Part shown: one piece after another, positions 1 through 4,982 of the stretch
How positions within the stretch are numbered: position 1 is the first letter of the stretch
Layout: every line of letters starts with the position of its first letter
Made by a program: the position numbers and the translations under genes
NCBI GenBank assembly: GCA_021846795.1
Contig: JAJZWG010000041.1
Coordinates: 1 to 5,600 of the forward strand
Direction of reading: 5' to 3'
Length of the DNA stretch: 5,600 bases
From: a bacterium
GTDB lineage: Bacteria; Patescibacteriota; Saccharimonadia; Saccharimonadales; UBA4665
Notes under the pieces: model-generated
Database searches by the model: none
Told to the model about the DNA's origin: nothing
Seen by the model: only the letters and a program-made list of their open reading frames with translations

Positions 1-1
1 A

Positions 2-829
2 GCCTTTTTATTATCTTCACCAGACAAACCGCCAGTCACAGTTCAAGAATGGGCTAGCTTGGCGCCGAAAGATTTTATTGCTACGACGGCTTCTGAATTG
101 AACGGTACTTCAGACACGGCAACATATGGTCCACCCTATAATCATGGTCATCAGGAAGTTCAAAAATTAGGTGTATCGTGGCAATTATTAGTCGGCGTTC
201 AACAGCCTATTAATACGGCACAAGTTTTTGTCTTAAAACCACTTGAAAAGTTTTCGGCAGATAATGTCCAGTTAGCTGTAGCTTTAAAACAATATAATCA
301 AGCCCCTAAACAATTACAACAAATTTGGTCAACTAATTATGCTAAGGTTGTCACTCAAGTCAAGATTAATAATGGTCAAGTTGTTGTTCCGAAAATTAAT
401 GATGGCCCAGTGCCGATTTTAATTAATAATGAGTATCGATTAGCTCGATCGGGTGCAATTGATGCAGCTTTATTAGCTCAACATCCCTTTTATGGTACTA
501 ACTACACTAAACCATTGTTGTTCATTGAAGACGGTAATTATTTTAGTAATTTAGCTAAAAAAGATCATTTGTATGGTACTCAATGGGGTGTGATGAATGA
601 ATCAGGTAGTTATCCTGGACAACCATGGTTGTGGTTATATACTTTATGGTATCAGGTGCCTGCTTTTGCTAGTTCAGTCAATGTTGATTTAATCGCAGTA
701 TATTTAACTACTTTAGCTACAGCTTTATTGATGTTTGTACCATTTATACCAGGTTTAAGAGATATTCCACGTTACATACCACTCCATAAATTAATTTATC
801 GACAATATCATAAAATTTATAAGGATTAA
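2..829 (+). CDS. C-terminal part of a membrane-anchored extracytoplasmic protein, function unknown (5'-truncated by window edge)
   Basis: The frame is open to the left edge and ends in TAA at 827-829, giving 275 visible residues. The true start lies outside the window. A TTG at 59 is in frame, but it has no Shine-Dalgarno sequence and the coding signal runs on upstream of it. The protein is mostly soluble and polar, with a conserved-looking motif TATYGPPYN near nt 116-142, and later ARSGAIDAALLA, TKPLLFIEDG and ESGSYPGQPWLWLY. One membrane helix (about nt 680-750, LIAVYLTTLATALLMFVPFI) is followed by a basic tail PRYIPLHKLIYRQYHK. Positive-inside charge suggests that the main domain lies outside the cell and the tail inside. 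From memory, similar proteins annotated as hypothetical occur in actinobacteria, with the same GPPYN and FIPG..IPR.IP patterns, but I could not check this. I do not recognise a catalytic motif and assign no function. The next gene on this strand has its own promoter. Confidence 0.85.
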   Translation, partial: AFLLSSPDKPPVTVQEWASLAPKDFIATTASELNGTSDTATYGPPYNHGHQEVQKLGVSWQLLVGVQQPINTAQVFVLKPLEKFSADNVQLAVALKQYNQAPKQLQQIWSTNYAKVVTQVKINNGQVVVPKINDGPVPILINNEYRLARSGAIDAALLAQHPFYGTNYTKPLLFIEDGNYFSNLAKKDHLYGTQWGVMNESGSYPGQPWLWLYTLWYQVPAFASSVNVDLIAVYLTTLATALLMFVPFIPGLRDIPRYIPLHKLIYRQYHKIYKD

Positions 830-861
830 TTATAAGTTTAGGAGAAATTTTTAATTGATTT

Positions 862-889
862 TTGTTAAGATTTTAGAACGCGGTATAAT
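862..889 (+). promoter_or_regulatory. Sigma70-type promoter predicting a leaderless transcript for the phosphoesterase gene
   Basis: A perfect -10 hexamer TATAAT lies at 884-889, with TTGTTA (862-867, 4 of 6 matches to TTGACA) 16 bases upstream. Exactly six bases (890-895) separate the -10 from the ATG at 896, so the usual start point, seven bases past the -10, would be the A of the start codon. No Shine-Dalgarno sequence lies in front of this ATG. The elements are seen directly; the leaderless reading is an inference, supported by identical geometry at the regulator gene. Confidence 0.65.
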
Positions 890-895
890 TAAATT

Positions 896-1846
896 ATGGT
901 AATTAAAAAAGTAGTTTATTTTGGTTTAATTATTCTAGTATTAGTTGTGGCGGTATATTTTTTTATGTTGAAATTATCTGAAAAAACTATTCCTGCTAAA
1001 ACAAATCAACAAATTAAACCAGCTACTACTATTCAGAAACCGCCAGTTGCTAGCACTTTAAGTTATATTTTTATTATAGTTGATGAAAATCAACCATATT
1101 ATAACTTGGTTGGTAATAGTAATGCACCGTATATTAACTATTTAATTAAAAACTATGCTTCGGCTAGTAATTTTCATGCTGTAGCCCATCCTAGTTTACC
1201 CAATTATTTGGCTTTAACTAGTGGATCAACTGATGGAGTAACAACTGACTGTAATCCTCCGTCAGCTGGTTGTGAAGTTAACGTACCTAATATTGCTGAT
1301 GAAATTCAAAAGTCAGGTAGAACTTGGAAAGCCTATGCTGAAAGCATGCCATCATCGTGCTATATTTTAAATTCTTTACCACTTTATGCTACTAAACATG
1401 TACCGTTTATTTATTATAATGATATTGTTAATAATCCTAGTCGTTGTAATCAACATGTTGTGCCTTATAGTCAATTAAGCACTGATTTGGCTTCTTTAAA
1501 GACAACACCTAATTATGCTTTTATTACGCCTAATCTTTGTAACGATATGCATAATTGTCCAATTTCGACTGGTGATAAATGGTTAGCCAATAATGTGCCA
1601 TTAATTTTAAAATCTAAAGCTTTTACAACTAAAAAAGCTCTTTTAATTATTACTTGGGATGAAGGTTATGCCTCGACTAATCATATTTTAACTTTATTTG
1701 TTGGTAATGATGTTAAAAAAGGTTATCAATCGGCTAATTACTATAATCATTATTCTATATTGAAAACTATTGAAACGGCATGGAATTTACCTCCATTAAC
1801 CAATAATGATCGTCAAGCTCAACCGATGACAGCTTTATTAAAATAG
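896..1846 (+). CDS. Exported, membrane-anchored phosphoesterase (PF04185-type acid phosphatase/phospholipase C family)
   Basis: The 316-residue protein starts with KK followed by a hydrophobic segment (residues 6-24). This is an uncleaved anchor or a signal peptide without a lipobox. A Pro/Thr/Lys-rich linker runs to about residue 53. The catalytic domain then shows the family blocks in order: IVDEN at 61-65 (Glu64/Asn65 as likely metal ligands), AHPSLPNYLALTSG at 97-110, WKAYAE at 144-149, TPNLCNDMHNC at 211-221, ITWDEG at 252-257 (Asp255/Glu256), NH at 262-263 and NHYSILKTIE at 284-293. Six cysteines (119, 126, 155, 184, 215, 221) fit disulfides outside the membrane. Relatives hydrolyse phosphomonoesters or phospholipid head groups; this one could scavenge phosphate or act on lipids, and the substrate cannot be told. 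An in-frame TAA at 890-892 makes ATG 896 the only good start. The gene ends 6 bases from the convergent YggT gene. Confidence 0.88.
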   Translation: MVIKKVVYFGLIILVLVVAVYFFMLKLSEKTIPAKTNQQIKPATTIQKPPVASTLSYIFIIVDENQPYYNLVGNSNAPYINYLIKNYASASNFHAVAHPSLPNYLALTSGSTDGVTTDCNPPSAGCEVNVPNIADEIQKSGRTWKAYAESMPSSCYILNSLPLYATKHVPFIYYNDIVNNPSRCNQHVVPYSQLSTDLASLKTTPNYAFITPNLCNDMHNCPISTGDKWLANNVPLILKSKAFTTKKALLIITWDEGYASTNHILTLFVGNDVKKGYQSANYYNHYSILKTIETAWNLPPLTNNDRQAQPMTALLK

Positions 1847-1852
1847 ATTAGT

Positions 1853-2245
1853 TTATTTTTGGTTAATTTTGATTAGTTTAATAATTCCCCAAGCTATAAG
1901 AGCATAAACTATAATCGCTACTAAAGTATAAATTTCGAAATGAGCCACGGCGTAGTTATAGCTATGGTAATTAAATAAACTAAAAAATGGAATTACGAAA
2001 GGATGAGAGGTGTTATAGATAAATTTAGCAAAAATATTAGCTGGATTTGCTCCAAATAATGCTAAGAATAATCTAATGCCAAGTATCACAATTAATAAAC
2101 CAGTTAAATAGGCGATTATATCGGTAAGTATATTATTTTTACTACGTTTGTTAGTGTCTTGCGGGTTACTAATTTGCGTGGTTTTTTGAACAGTGTCACC
2201 TGTTCTTGTAGTTGTTTCTTTAATATTTTGTGCTTCGTTGTCCAT
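1853..2245 (-). CDS. YggT-family small integral membrane protein
   Basis: The 130-residue protein has a polar, Thr/Asn/Gln-rich cytoplasmic-type N-terminus (1-40) and two membrane helices (about 43-64 and 104-125). Between the helices is the motif SHPFVIPFFSLF (80-91), typical of YggT proteins (PF02325). It ends in a lysine-rich tail. YggT proteins are poorly understood envelope proteins linked to cell division, osmotic tolerance or protein insertion in different bacteria. This copy has the two-helix form rather than the four-helix E. coli form. The chosen ATG at 2245 follows GAGGG with 10 bases between. The frame stays open to a GTG at 2314, but that extension adds 23 residues unlike the family and lies in a region with regulatory-looking repeats. 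The gene follows the Crp/Fnr regulator gene on the same strand after 94 bases, so the two may be cotranscribed. The family call is by motif and topology only. Confidence 0.82.
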   Translation of the reverse strand: MDNEAQNIKETTTRTGDTVQKTTQISNPQDTNKRSKNNILTDIIAYLTGLLIVILGIRLFLALFGANPANIFAKFIYNTSHPFVIPFFSLFNYHSYNYAVAHFEIYTLVAIIVYALIAWGIIKLIKINQK

Positions 2246-2255
2246 GTTAATAATT

Positions 2256-2260
2256 CCCTC
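2256..2260 (-). promoter_or_regulatory. Ribosome binding site that decides the YggT start
   Basis: On the minus strand the sequence reads AAAGAGGGAATTATTAACATG, with GAGGG 10 bases before the ATG at 2245. No comparable purine block precedes the upstream GTG at 2314, so this site favours the shorter 130-residue product. Confidence 0.6.
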
Positions 2261-2269
2261 TTTACTATT

Positions 2270-2294
2270 TAGTGTAACAGTAAATTTACCACTA
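2270..2294 (-). promoter_or_regulatory. Inverted repeat / possible 5' UTR hairpin upstream of the YggT gene
   Basis: TAGTGTAA (2270-2277) pairs with TTACCACTA (2286-2294), giving eight base pairs with one bulged base and an 8-base loop. The arms sit 10-35 bases upstream of the GAGGG ribosome binding site. The repeat could be an RNA hairpin controlling translation or a protein-binding site in DNA. There is no following U-tract, so it is not a terminator. A structure of this size can arise by chance in AT-rich DNA. Confidence 0.3.
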
Positions 2295-2339
2295 GTCTGT
2301 ATGTTAAGACACACAAATTATGATAATATGTTACGTTTG

Positions 2340-3017
2340 TTACATTAGAGCTTGTTGTAATCGTGGTAAATCTAAAATAACAAACATATGATTTAGTTGG
2401 CTCACTAAACCTTCATCGAAAAGATTTTCTAGGGTTCGACTGGCGGTTTCTCGGTTCATATTGATTGAGTCAGCAATATCTTGATGTGTGATAGGAGCAT
2501 TAATTAATATATGTTGATTAATTTTTTCACCAAATCTTTCCGATAAATTTAATAATTCAGATATCATTCTGCCTCGTGCTGATCTGAACTCTAGTGTTTG
2601 GATTCTTTGAGTATAAACAGTGACAATGTTGATGGCCTGTTTCAATATTTCTTGTGACAGCCAAGAATTATTACCTAAAGCTGTCCTTAGTTTATTTTTT
2701 GAAGCTTTAATAACGTCAACAGCTTGGATGGCTTCATAGTAAAGTCCGGTGGTATGTGCACCATCTAGAGCCCATGGTAGGGGTATAAAATCACCAACTT
2801 GATGAATTAACAAAAGATTAACATGTCCATCGTGTGAAATCGAAAATGCTTTAACGAATCCTGTTTTGATCAAAAAGACACCTTCAGGTTCATCAATACC
2901 ATTAATAATCGTTTCACCATCATTAAAGTGTAATAAAATTCCATCATTAAAATAGGCGATGATACTTTCGTCTTTAATTCTTTTAATGGGTAGACCGGCT
3001 GATGAACTTTCTAACAT
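2340..3017 (-). CDS. Crp/Fnr-family transcriptional regulator, cysteine-free
   Basis: The 225-residue protein has the normal family length. Residues about 20-110 form the cyclic-nucleotide-binding-type beta-barrel: GETI at 34-37, VFLIKTGFVKAF at 47-58, then HQVGDFI at 72-78. A dimerisation helix follows (about 118-150), then a winged helix-turn-helix (about 150-220) containing ITHQDIADSINMNRETASRTLENL. The recognition helix has E190, S193 and R194 in the E-x-x-S-R spacing used by E. coli FNR to read TTGAT half-sites; CRP has E-x-x-G-R there. There is no cysteine anywhere, so an FNR-type iron-sulfur cluster is impossible. The segment after GDF (PLPWALDGAHTTG) lacks the Glu/Arg/Ser set that holds cAMP in CRP, so cAMP sensing is unlikely. 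The signal is therefore unknown. ATG 3017 is chosen because a TATAAT lies six bases before it, predicting a leaderless mRNA. The gene is divergent from the basic small gene and upstream of the YggT gene. Confidence 0.88.
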   Translation of the reverse strand: MLESSSAGLPIKRIKDESIIAYFNDGILLHFNDGETIINGIDEPEGVFLIKTGFVKAFSISHDGHVNLLLIHQVGDFIPLPWALDGAHTTGLYYEAIQAVDVIKASKNKLRTALGNNSWLSQEILKQAINIVTVYTQRIQTLEFRSARGRMISELLNLSERFGEKINQHILINAPITHQDIADSINMNRETASRTLENLFDEGLVSQLNHMFVILDLPRLQQALM

Positions 3018-3179
3018 AGCCTTATTATAGAGCTTCGACGTTATTTAACCAGTGATAAGGCGCACAGACATTAGAAGCAATAGTTTTTACAATTAGTTAT
3101 AGGTAGCAATCTTAGAAAAGAAGTTTTTTGGGAAGTTATTTATTGTTATTTAATAAATCAAATATCGAAAGGATATACA
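3018..3179. other. Divergent intergenic region between the regulator gene and the basic small gene
   Basis: These 162 bases carry the leftward regulator promoter at one end and the rightward small-gene ribosome binding site (GAAAGGA, 3167-3173) at the other. Near the right end a perfect 7+7 inverted repeat, ATTTATT (3138-3144) and AATAAAT (3152-3158), surrounds candidate -10 sequences: TGTTATTTA at 3144-3152, or TTTAAT at 3149-3154 with TTGGGA at 3128-3133. I could not pick one rightward promoter with confidence. AGCAAT occurs twice (3076-3081 and 3105-3110). I saw no good TTGAT-N4-ATCAA site, no tRNA and no further ORF worth reporting. Confidence 0.4.
3024..3051 (-). promoter_or_regulatory. 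Promoter of the Crp/Fnr regulator gene, predicted leaderless
   Basis: Read on the minus strand, TATAAT (3029-3024) is followed by six bases (AAGGCT) and then the ATG at 3017. The hexamer TGGTTA (3051-3046) lies 16 bases upstream as a weak -35, matching TTGACA at only 3 of 6 positions. The predicted start point is the A of the ATG, as at the phosphoesterase gene. AAGG within the six bases is too close to the ATG to be a normal Shine-Dalgarno site. A short imperfect palindrome GTTATTTAAC (3040-3049) overlaps the -35 and could be an autoregulatory site, though this is weak. Confidence 0.55.
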
Positions 3180-3386
3180 ATGTCTCATTCCAAAAGAGCG
3201 ATTACGCACAAATATCAAAAATACCAAAAAACAAATTCTCACCAATATTTATATAATTCAAGTGAACCAAACGATGATTTAAAATTCGCTGATGCTTCAG
3301 CTAGGTTACAAAGACAAACTGATAGGTATTATACTATCATTCGAAAACAGGTAAAACGTAATGCTCAAAAATTACGAATTAATTAA
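3180..3386 (+). CDS. Small, strongly basic hypothetical protein (68 aa)
   Basis: The ATG at 3180 is preceded by GAAAGGA with six bases between, a good Shine-Dalgarno site that supports this as a real gene. The product has 15 Lys/Arg and 5 Asp/Glu residues, so a net charge near +10. It contains no cysteine, tryptophan or hydrophobic membrane segment. The N-terminal part (1-28) is rich in Lys, His, Tyr, Gln and Ser and looks disordered. From about residue 37 onward (ADASARLQRQTDRYYTIIRKQVKRNAQKLRIN) it looks like one long amphipathic helix. I do not recognise the family. Nucleic-acid or ribosome binding would fit the composition but is only a guess. It is divergent from the Crp/Fnr gene, and the YecD-like gene 106 bases downstream has its own promoter, so this is probably a separate transcript, possibly controlled by the regulator. 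Confidence 0.7.
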   Translation: MSHSKRAITHKYQKYQKTNSHQYLYNSSEPNDDLKFADASARLQRQTDRYYTIIRKQVKRNAQKLRIN

Positions 3387-3430
3387 TTTGATTAAAATAA
3401 AATTTTTTAAGGATAGTCTTTATTGATAAT

Positions 3431-3446
3431 AGTTTAATAGTTTAAT
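3431..3446 (+). repeat. Perfect tandem repeat of AGTTTAAT upstream of the YecD-like gene
   Basis: AGTTTAAT at 3431-3438 is repeated exactly and without a gap at 3439-3446, ending 10 bases before the -10 hexamer of the downstream promoter and covering its -35 region. It may be an activator-binding direct repeat replacing a poor -35, or a replication-slippage product. The repeat is certain; its role is not. Confidence 0.5.
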
Positions 3447-3453
3447 TTTACTT

Positions 3454-3462
3454 TGTTATAAT
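3454..3462 (+). promoter_or_regulatory. Extended -10 promoter of the YecD-like gene
   Basis: TGTTATAAT (3454-3462) is an extended -10 (TG-N-TATAAT). The best -35 at 17-base spacing is TTTAAT (3434-3439), which is poor, so the TG extension and possibly the AGTTTAAT repeat probably carry recognition. The start point would be near 3469, giving a leader of about 24 bases that contains the AAGGAGGG ribosome binding site (3479-3486). This gene thus has a normal leader, unlike the two TATAAT-N6-ATG genes. Confidence 0.6.
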
Positions 3463-3492
3463 ATAGTTAAGACAATACAAGGAGGGTTATAA

Positions 3493-4068
3493 ATGGATAT
3501 GGAAATTAATAAAAAATCAACTGCTATAGTAGTTATTGATTTACAAAAAGGTATTGTAGCGATGCCAACTGAACCTTACCCAGTTAACACAATTGTTACT
3601 AATGCCGTTAAGTTAGTTAAAGCTTTTAGAAGTCATCAACTACCAGTTTTTTTAGTCCATGTTGGTATGTCAGCTGATTTTAAAGATGGTTTACATCCAG
3701 CTTGCGATCAACCAAATCAAATGCGAGTTGAAATGCCAGCTGATTGGATGGAATTTGTGACAGAATTAGAGCCAGTTAAAACTGATTTTATCATTCATAA
3801 AAGACAATGGGGTGCATTTTATGGCACTGAACTTGATTTACAATTGCGACGGCGAAAAATTGAAACAATTGTTTTGTGTGGTATATCGACTAATATTGGT
3901 GTTGAAAGTACTGCTCGTTTCGCTTATGAATATGGTTATCAACAAATATTTGTTGAAGATGCTTGTGGTGCTAGATCAAAAGACGAACATAATTTGTCGA
4001 TGAAAACAATATTTCCTCGAATAGGTTATGTTCGACAAACGGCTGATATTTTAAATAGTTTACAATAA
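3493..4068 (+). CDS. YecD-like isochorismatase-fold hydrolase with the catalytic Cys replaced by Gly
   Basis: The 191-residue protein matches the isochorismatase-like (cysteine hydrolase, PF00857) fold over its whole length, and closely resembles E. coli YecD. Shared blocks are AIVVIDLQKGI (11-21), FLVHVGMSADF (53-63), KRQWGAFYGTELDLQLRRR (103-121), IVLCGISTNIGVESTAR (126-142), EDACGA (155-160) and IFPRIGYVR near the C-terminus. Two of the usual triad residues are present, Asp16 and Lys103. The nucleophile position in the TxxxVxxTA-type motif is Gly136 instead of Cys; Cys129 lies outside that position. As I recall, YecD itself has the same change, so this is a feature of the subfamily rather than a mutation. 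Its substrate is unknown, and it may be a non-hydrolytic or regulatory member. ATG 3493 is chosen because AAGGAGGG ends six bases before it; ATG 3499 would be 12 away. The gene converges on the oxidoreductase pair with a 19-base gap. Confidence 0.88.
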   Translation: MDMEINKKSTAIVVIDLQKGIVAMPTEPYPVNTIVTNAVKLVKAFRSHQLPVFLVHVGMSADFKDGLHPACDQPNQMRVEMPADWMEFVTELEPVKTDFIIHKRQWGAFYGTELDLQLRRRKIETIVLCGISTNIGVESTARFAYEYGYQQIFVEDACGARSKDEHNLSMKTIFPRIGYVRQTADILNSLQ

Positions 4069-4087
4069 ATTGATAATTATTAGTTTT
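4069..4087. other. Convergent gap between the YecD-like and oxidoreductase genes
   Basis: This 19-base gap holds ATAATTAT, a palindrome without room for a loop, and runs into six Ts (4084-4089) that overlap the oxidoreductase stop codon. The T run could aid termination of the rightward transcript, but there is no stable GC stem. I do not call an intrinsic terminator here. Confidence 0.3.
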
Positions 4088-4969
4088 TTAATCATTTAAA
4101 TCGTGAATGATTCGGACTATTTTAGAAAATTGGCTATAAGCTGAAGCTTCAATATTATGACTATTAGCAAAAATAATATGTTCAATACCTAATGATTTTA
4201 AGGTTTTGGCTTGATCTATAGTTTGTTGAAAGTCTTTTAAGGCAGTAGCTATATTAACACCAATTAAGGATGTTTTTTCAATTTCTTCATAGGGACGGTT
4301 AATTTCCTGACAGTGTTTTTTTAGGACTTCAAGTTTATGACTCAAGATGTCGATATCGTGGGCAAATAAATTACAGGCATCGCCATATTTAGCCACCAGT
4401 CGTAGGGTTTTCTCTTCCCCGCCACCACCAATAAGAATCGGTGGATGGGGTTTAGTAATAGGTTGTGGTGACAAATAAGGTTCTGGTAAGTTATAAATAT
4501 TACCGTTAAAAGCTTGACTATCTCCAGACCACATTTGTAAAGCTAATTTTAAGGTGTCTTCTAGTCGTTCAAAGCGTCTAGATTGCAGAGGATTTAATAA
4601 TCCAAGTGCCTTTGCTTCTTGCTCGTTCCAGCCAGCACCAATACCTAAATAAGCCCGTCCACCAGAGACAACATCTAGAGTAGTAACCGCATTGATTAAT
4701 AAGGCTGGTTCTCGATAAATGACACCAGTTACCATTGTGCCTAGTTTAACCTTACTGGTGATGCCAGCAATATAGCCAAGAGTGGTATAGGATTCAAGCA
4801 TAGGATCTGTGTATTGACCAATATGTTCTAACTGAAAAAAATGATCCATCACCCAGATACTATCAAAACCAGCTTGCTCAGCTGCAATTGACACATCGTG
4901 AACATTTTGACCGATTTTATTATTACCTCCTGGATAATCGAAGCGGTTAATTTGTAAGCCAACTTTCAT
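4088..4969 (-). CDS. LLM-class F420-dependent oxidoreductase, Rv1855c-like (TIGR03560-type)
   Basis: The 293-residue protein is a full-length luciferase-like (PF00296) TIM-barrel oxidoreductase. Visible blocks are MKVGLQINRFDYPGG at the N-terminus, WVMDHFFQL (39-47, with Asp42-His43 at the cofactor site), KLGTMVTGVIYREPALL (75-91), LDVVSGGRAYLGIGAGWN (98-115), RFERLEDTLKLALQMWSGD (132-150), SPQPITKPHPPILIGGGGEEKTLRLVAKYGDACNLF (167-202 in part) and a C-terminal HIIFANS. The DHFF and GIGAGWNE pattern with the IGGGGE.KTLRLVA block is characteristic of the Rv1855c subfamily, which is predicted to use F420H2; the substrate is unknown. FMN use cannot be excluded from sequence alone. The start has AAAGGAGG five bases upstream. 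That ATG overlaps the TGA of the upstream oxidoreductase gene, so the two are translationally coupled in one operon that reads leftward from beyond the window. Confidence 0.93.
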   Translation of the reverse strand: MKVGLQINRFDYPGGNNKIGQNVHDVSIAAEQAGFDSIWVMDHFFQLEHIGQYTDPMLESYTTLGYIAGITSKVKLGTMVTGVIYREPALLINAVTTLDVVSGGRAYLGIGAGWNEQEAKALGLLNPLQSRRFERLEDTLKLALQMWSGDSQAFNGNIYNLPEPYLSPQPITKPHPPILIGGGGEEKTLRLVAKYGDACNLFAHDIDILSHKLEVLKKHCQEINRPYEEIEKTSLIGVNIATALKDFQQTIDQAKTLKSLGIEHIIFANSHNIEASAYSQFSKIVRIIHDLND

Positions 4970-4982
4970 AAAAGCCTCCTTT
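4966..4982 (-). promoter_or_regulatory. ATGA stop/start overlap with a strong internal ribosome binding site
   Basis: The stop TGA of the upstream oxidoreductase (4968-4966) shares bases with the ATG of the downstream one (4969-4967). AAAGGAGG (4982-4975), inside the last codons of the upstream gene, stands five bases before the ATG. This is the strongest Shine-Dalgarno site in the window. It shows that TGA acts as a stop codon here and that the two proteins are made from one message. Confidence 0.85.

Noticed and set aside
59..829. TTG at 59 as the start of the first gene
   Set aside because: The frame continues without a stop to the left edge with plausible protein sequence (SSPDKPPVTVQEWASL), and no ribosome binding site precedes the TTG. 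It is treated as an internal codon.
1847..1852. Bidirectional terminator between the convergent phosphoesterase and YggT genes
   Set aside because: The gap is six bases and the flanking AT-rich sequence forms no convincing stem followed by a T run on either strand.
2246..2314. 23-residue N-terminal extension of the YggT protein from GTG 2314
   Set aside because: The extension has no ribosome binding site, is not expected in the family, and overlaps leader repeats. The ATG at 2245 has GAGGG upstream.
3018..3179. tRNA or structured small RNA in the largest gap
   Set aside because: I looked for a cloverleaf and for GC-rich stems on both strands and found none; the gap is AT-rich with only short repeats.
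3387..3430. Intrinsic terminator after the basic small gene
   Set aside because: There is a T run (3403-3408) after A-rich sequence, but no GC-containing stem; A/T pairing alone is too weak to call.
3812..4003. 63-codon frame on the + strand
   Set aside because: It lies wholly inside the YecD-like gene in another frame, has no ribosome binding site, and the overlapping frame carries clear family motifs.
4966..4968. TGA read as glycine, as in some CPR lineages
   Set aside because: TGA here ends a protein at the family's normal C-terminus and forms an ATGA junction with a strong ribosome binding site, so the standard code fits.
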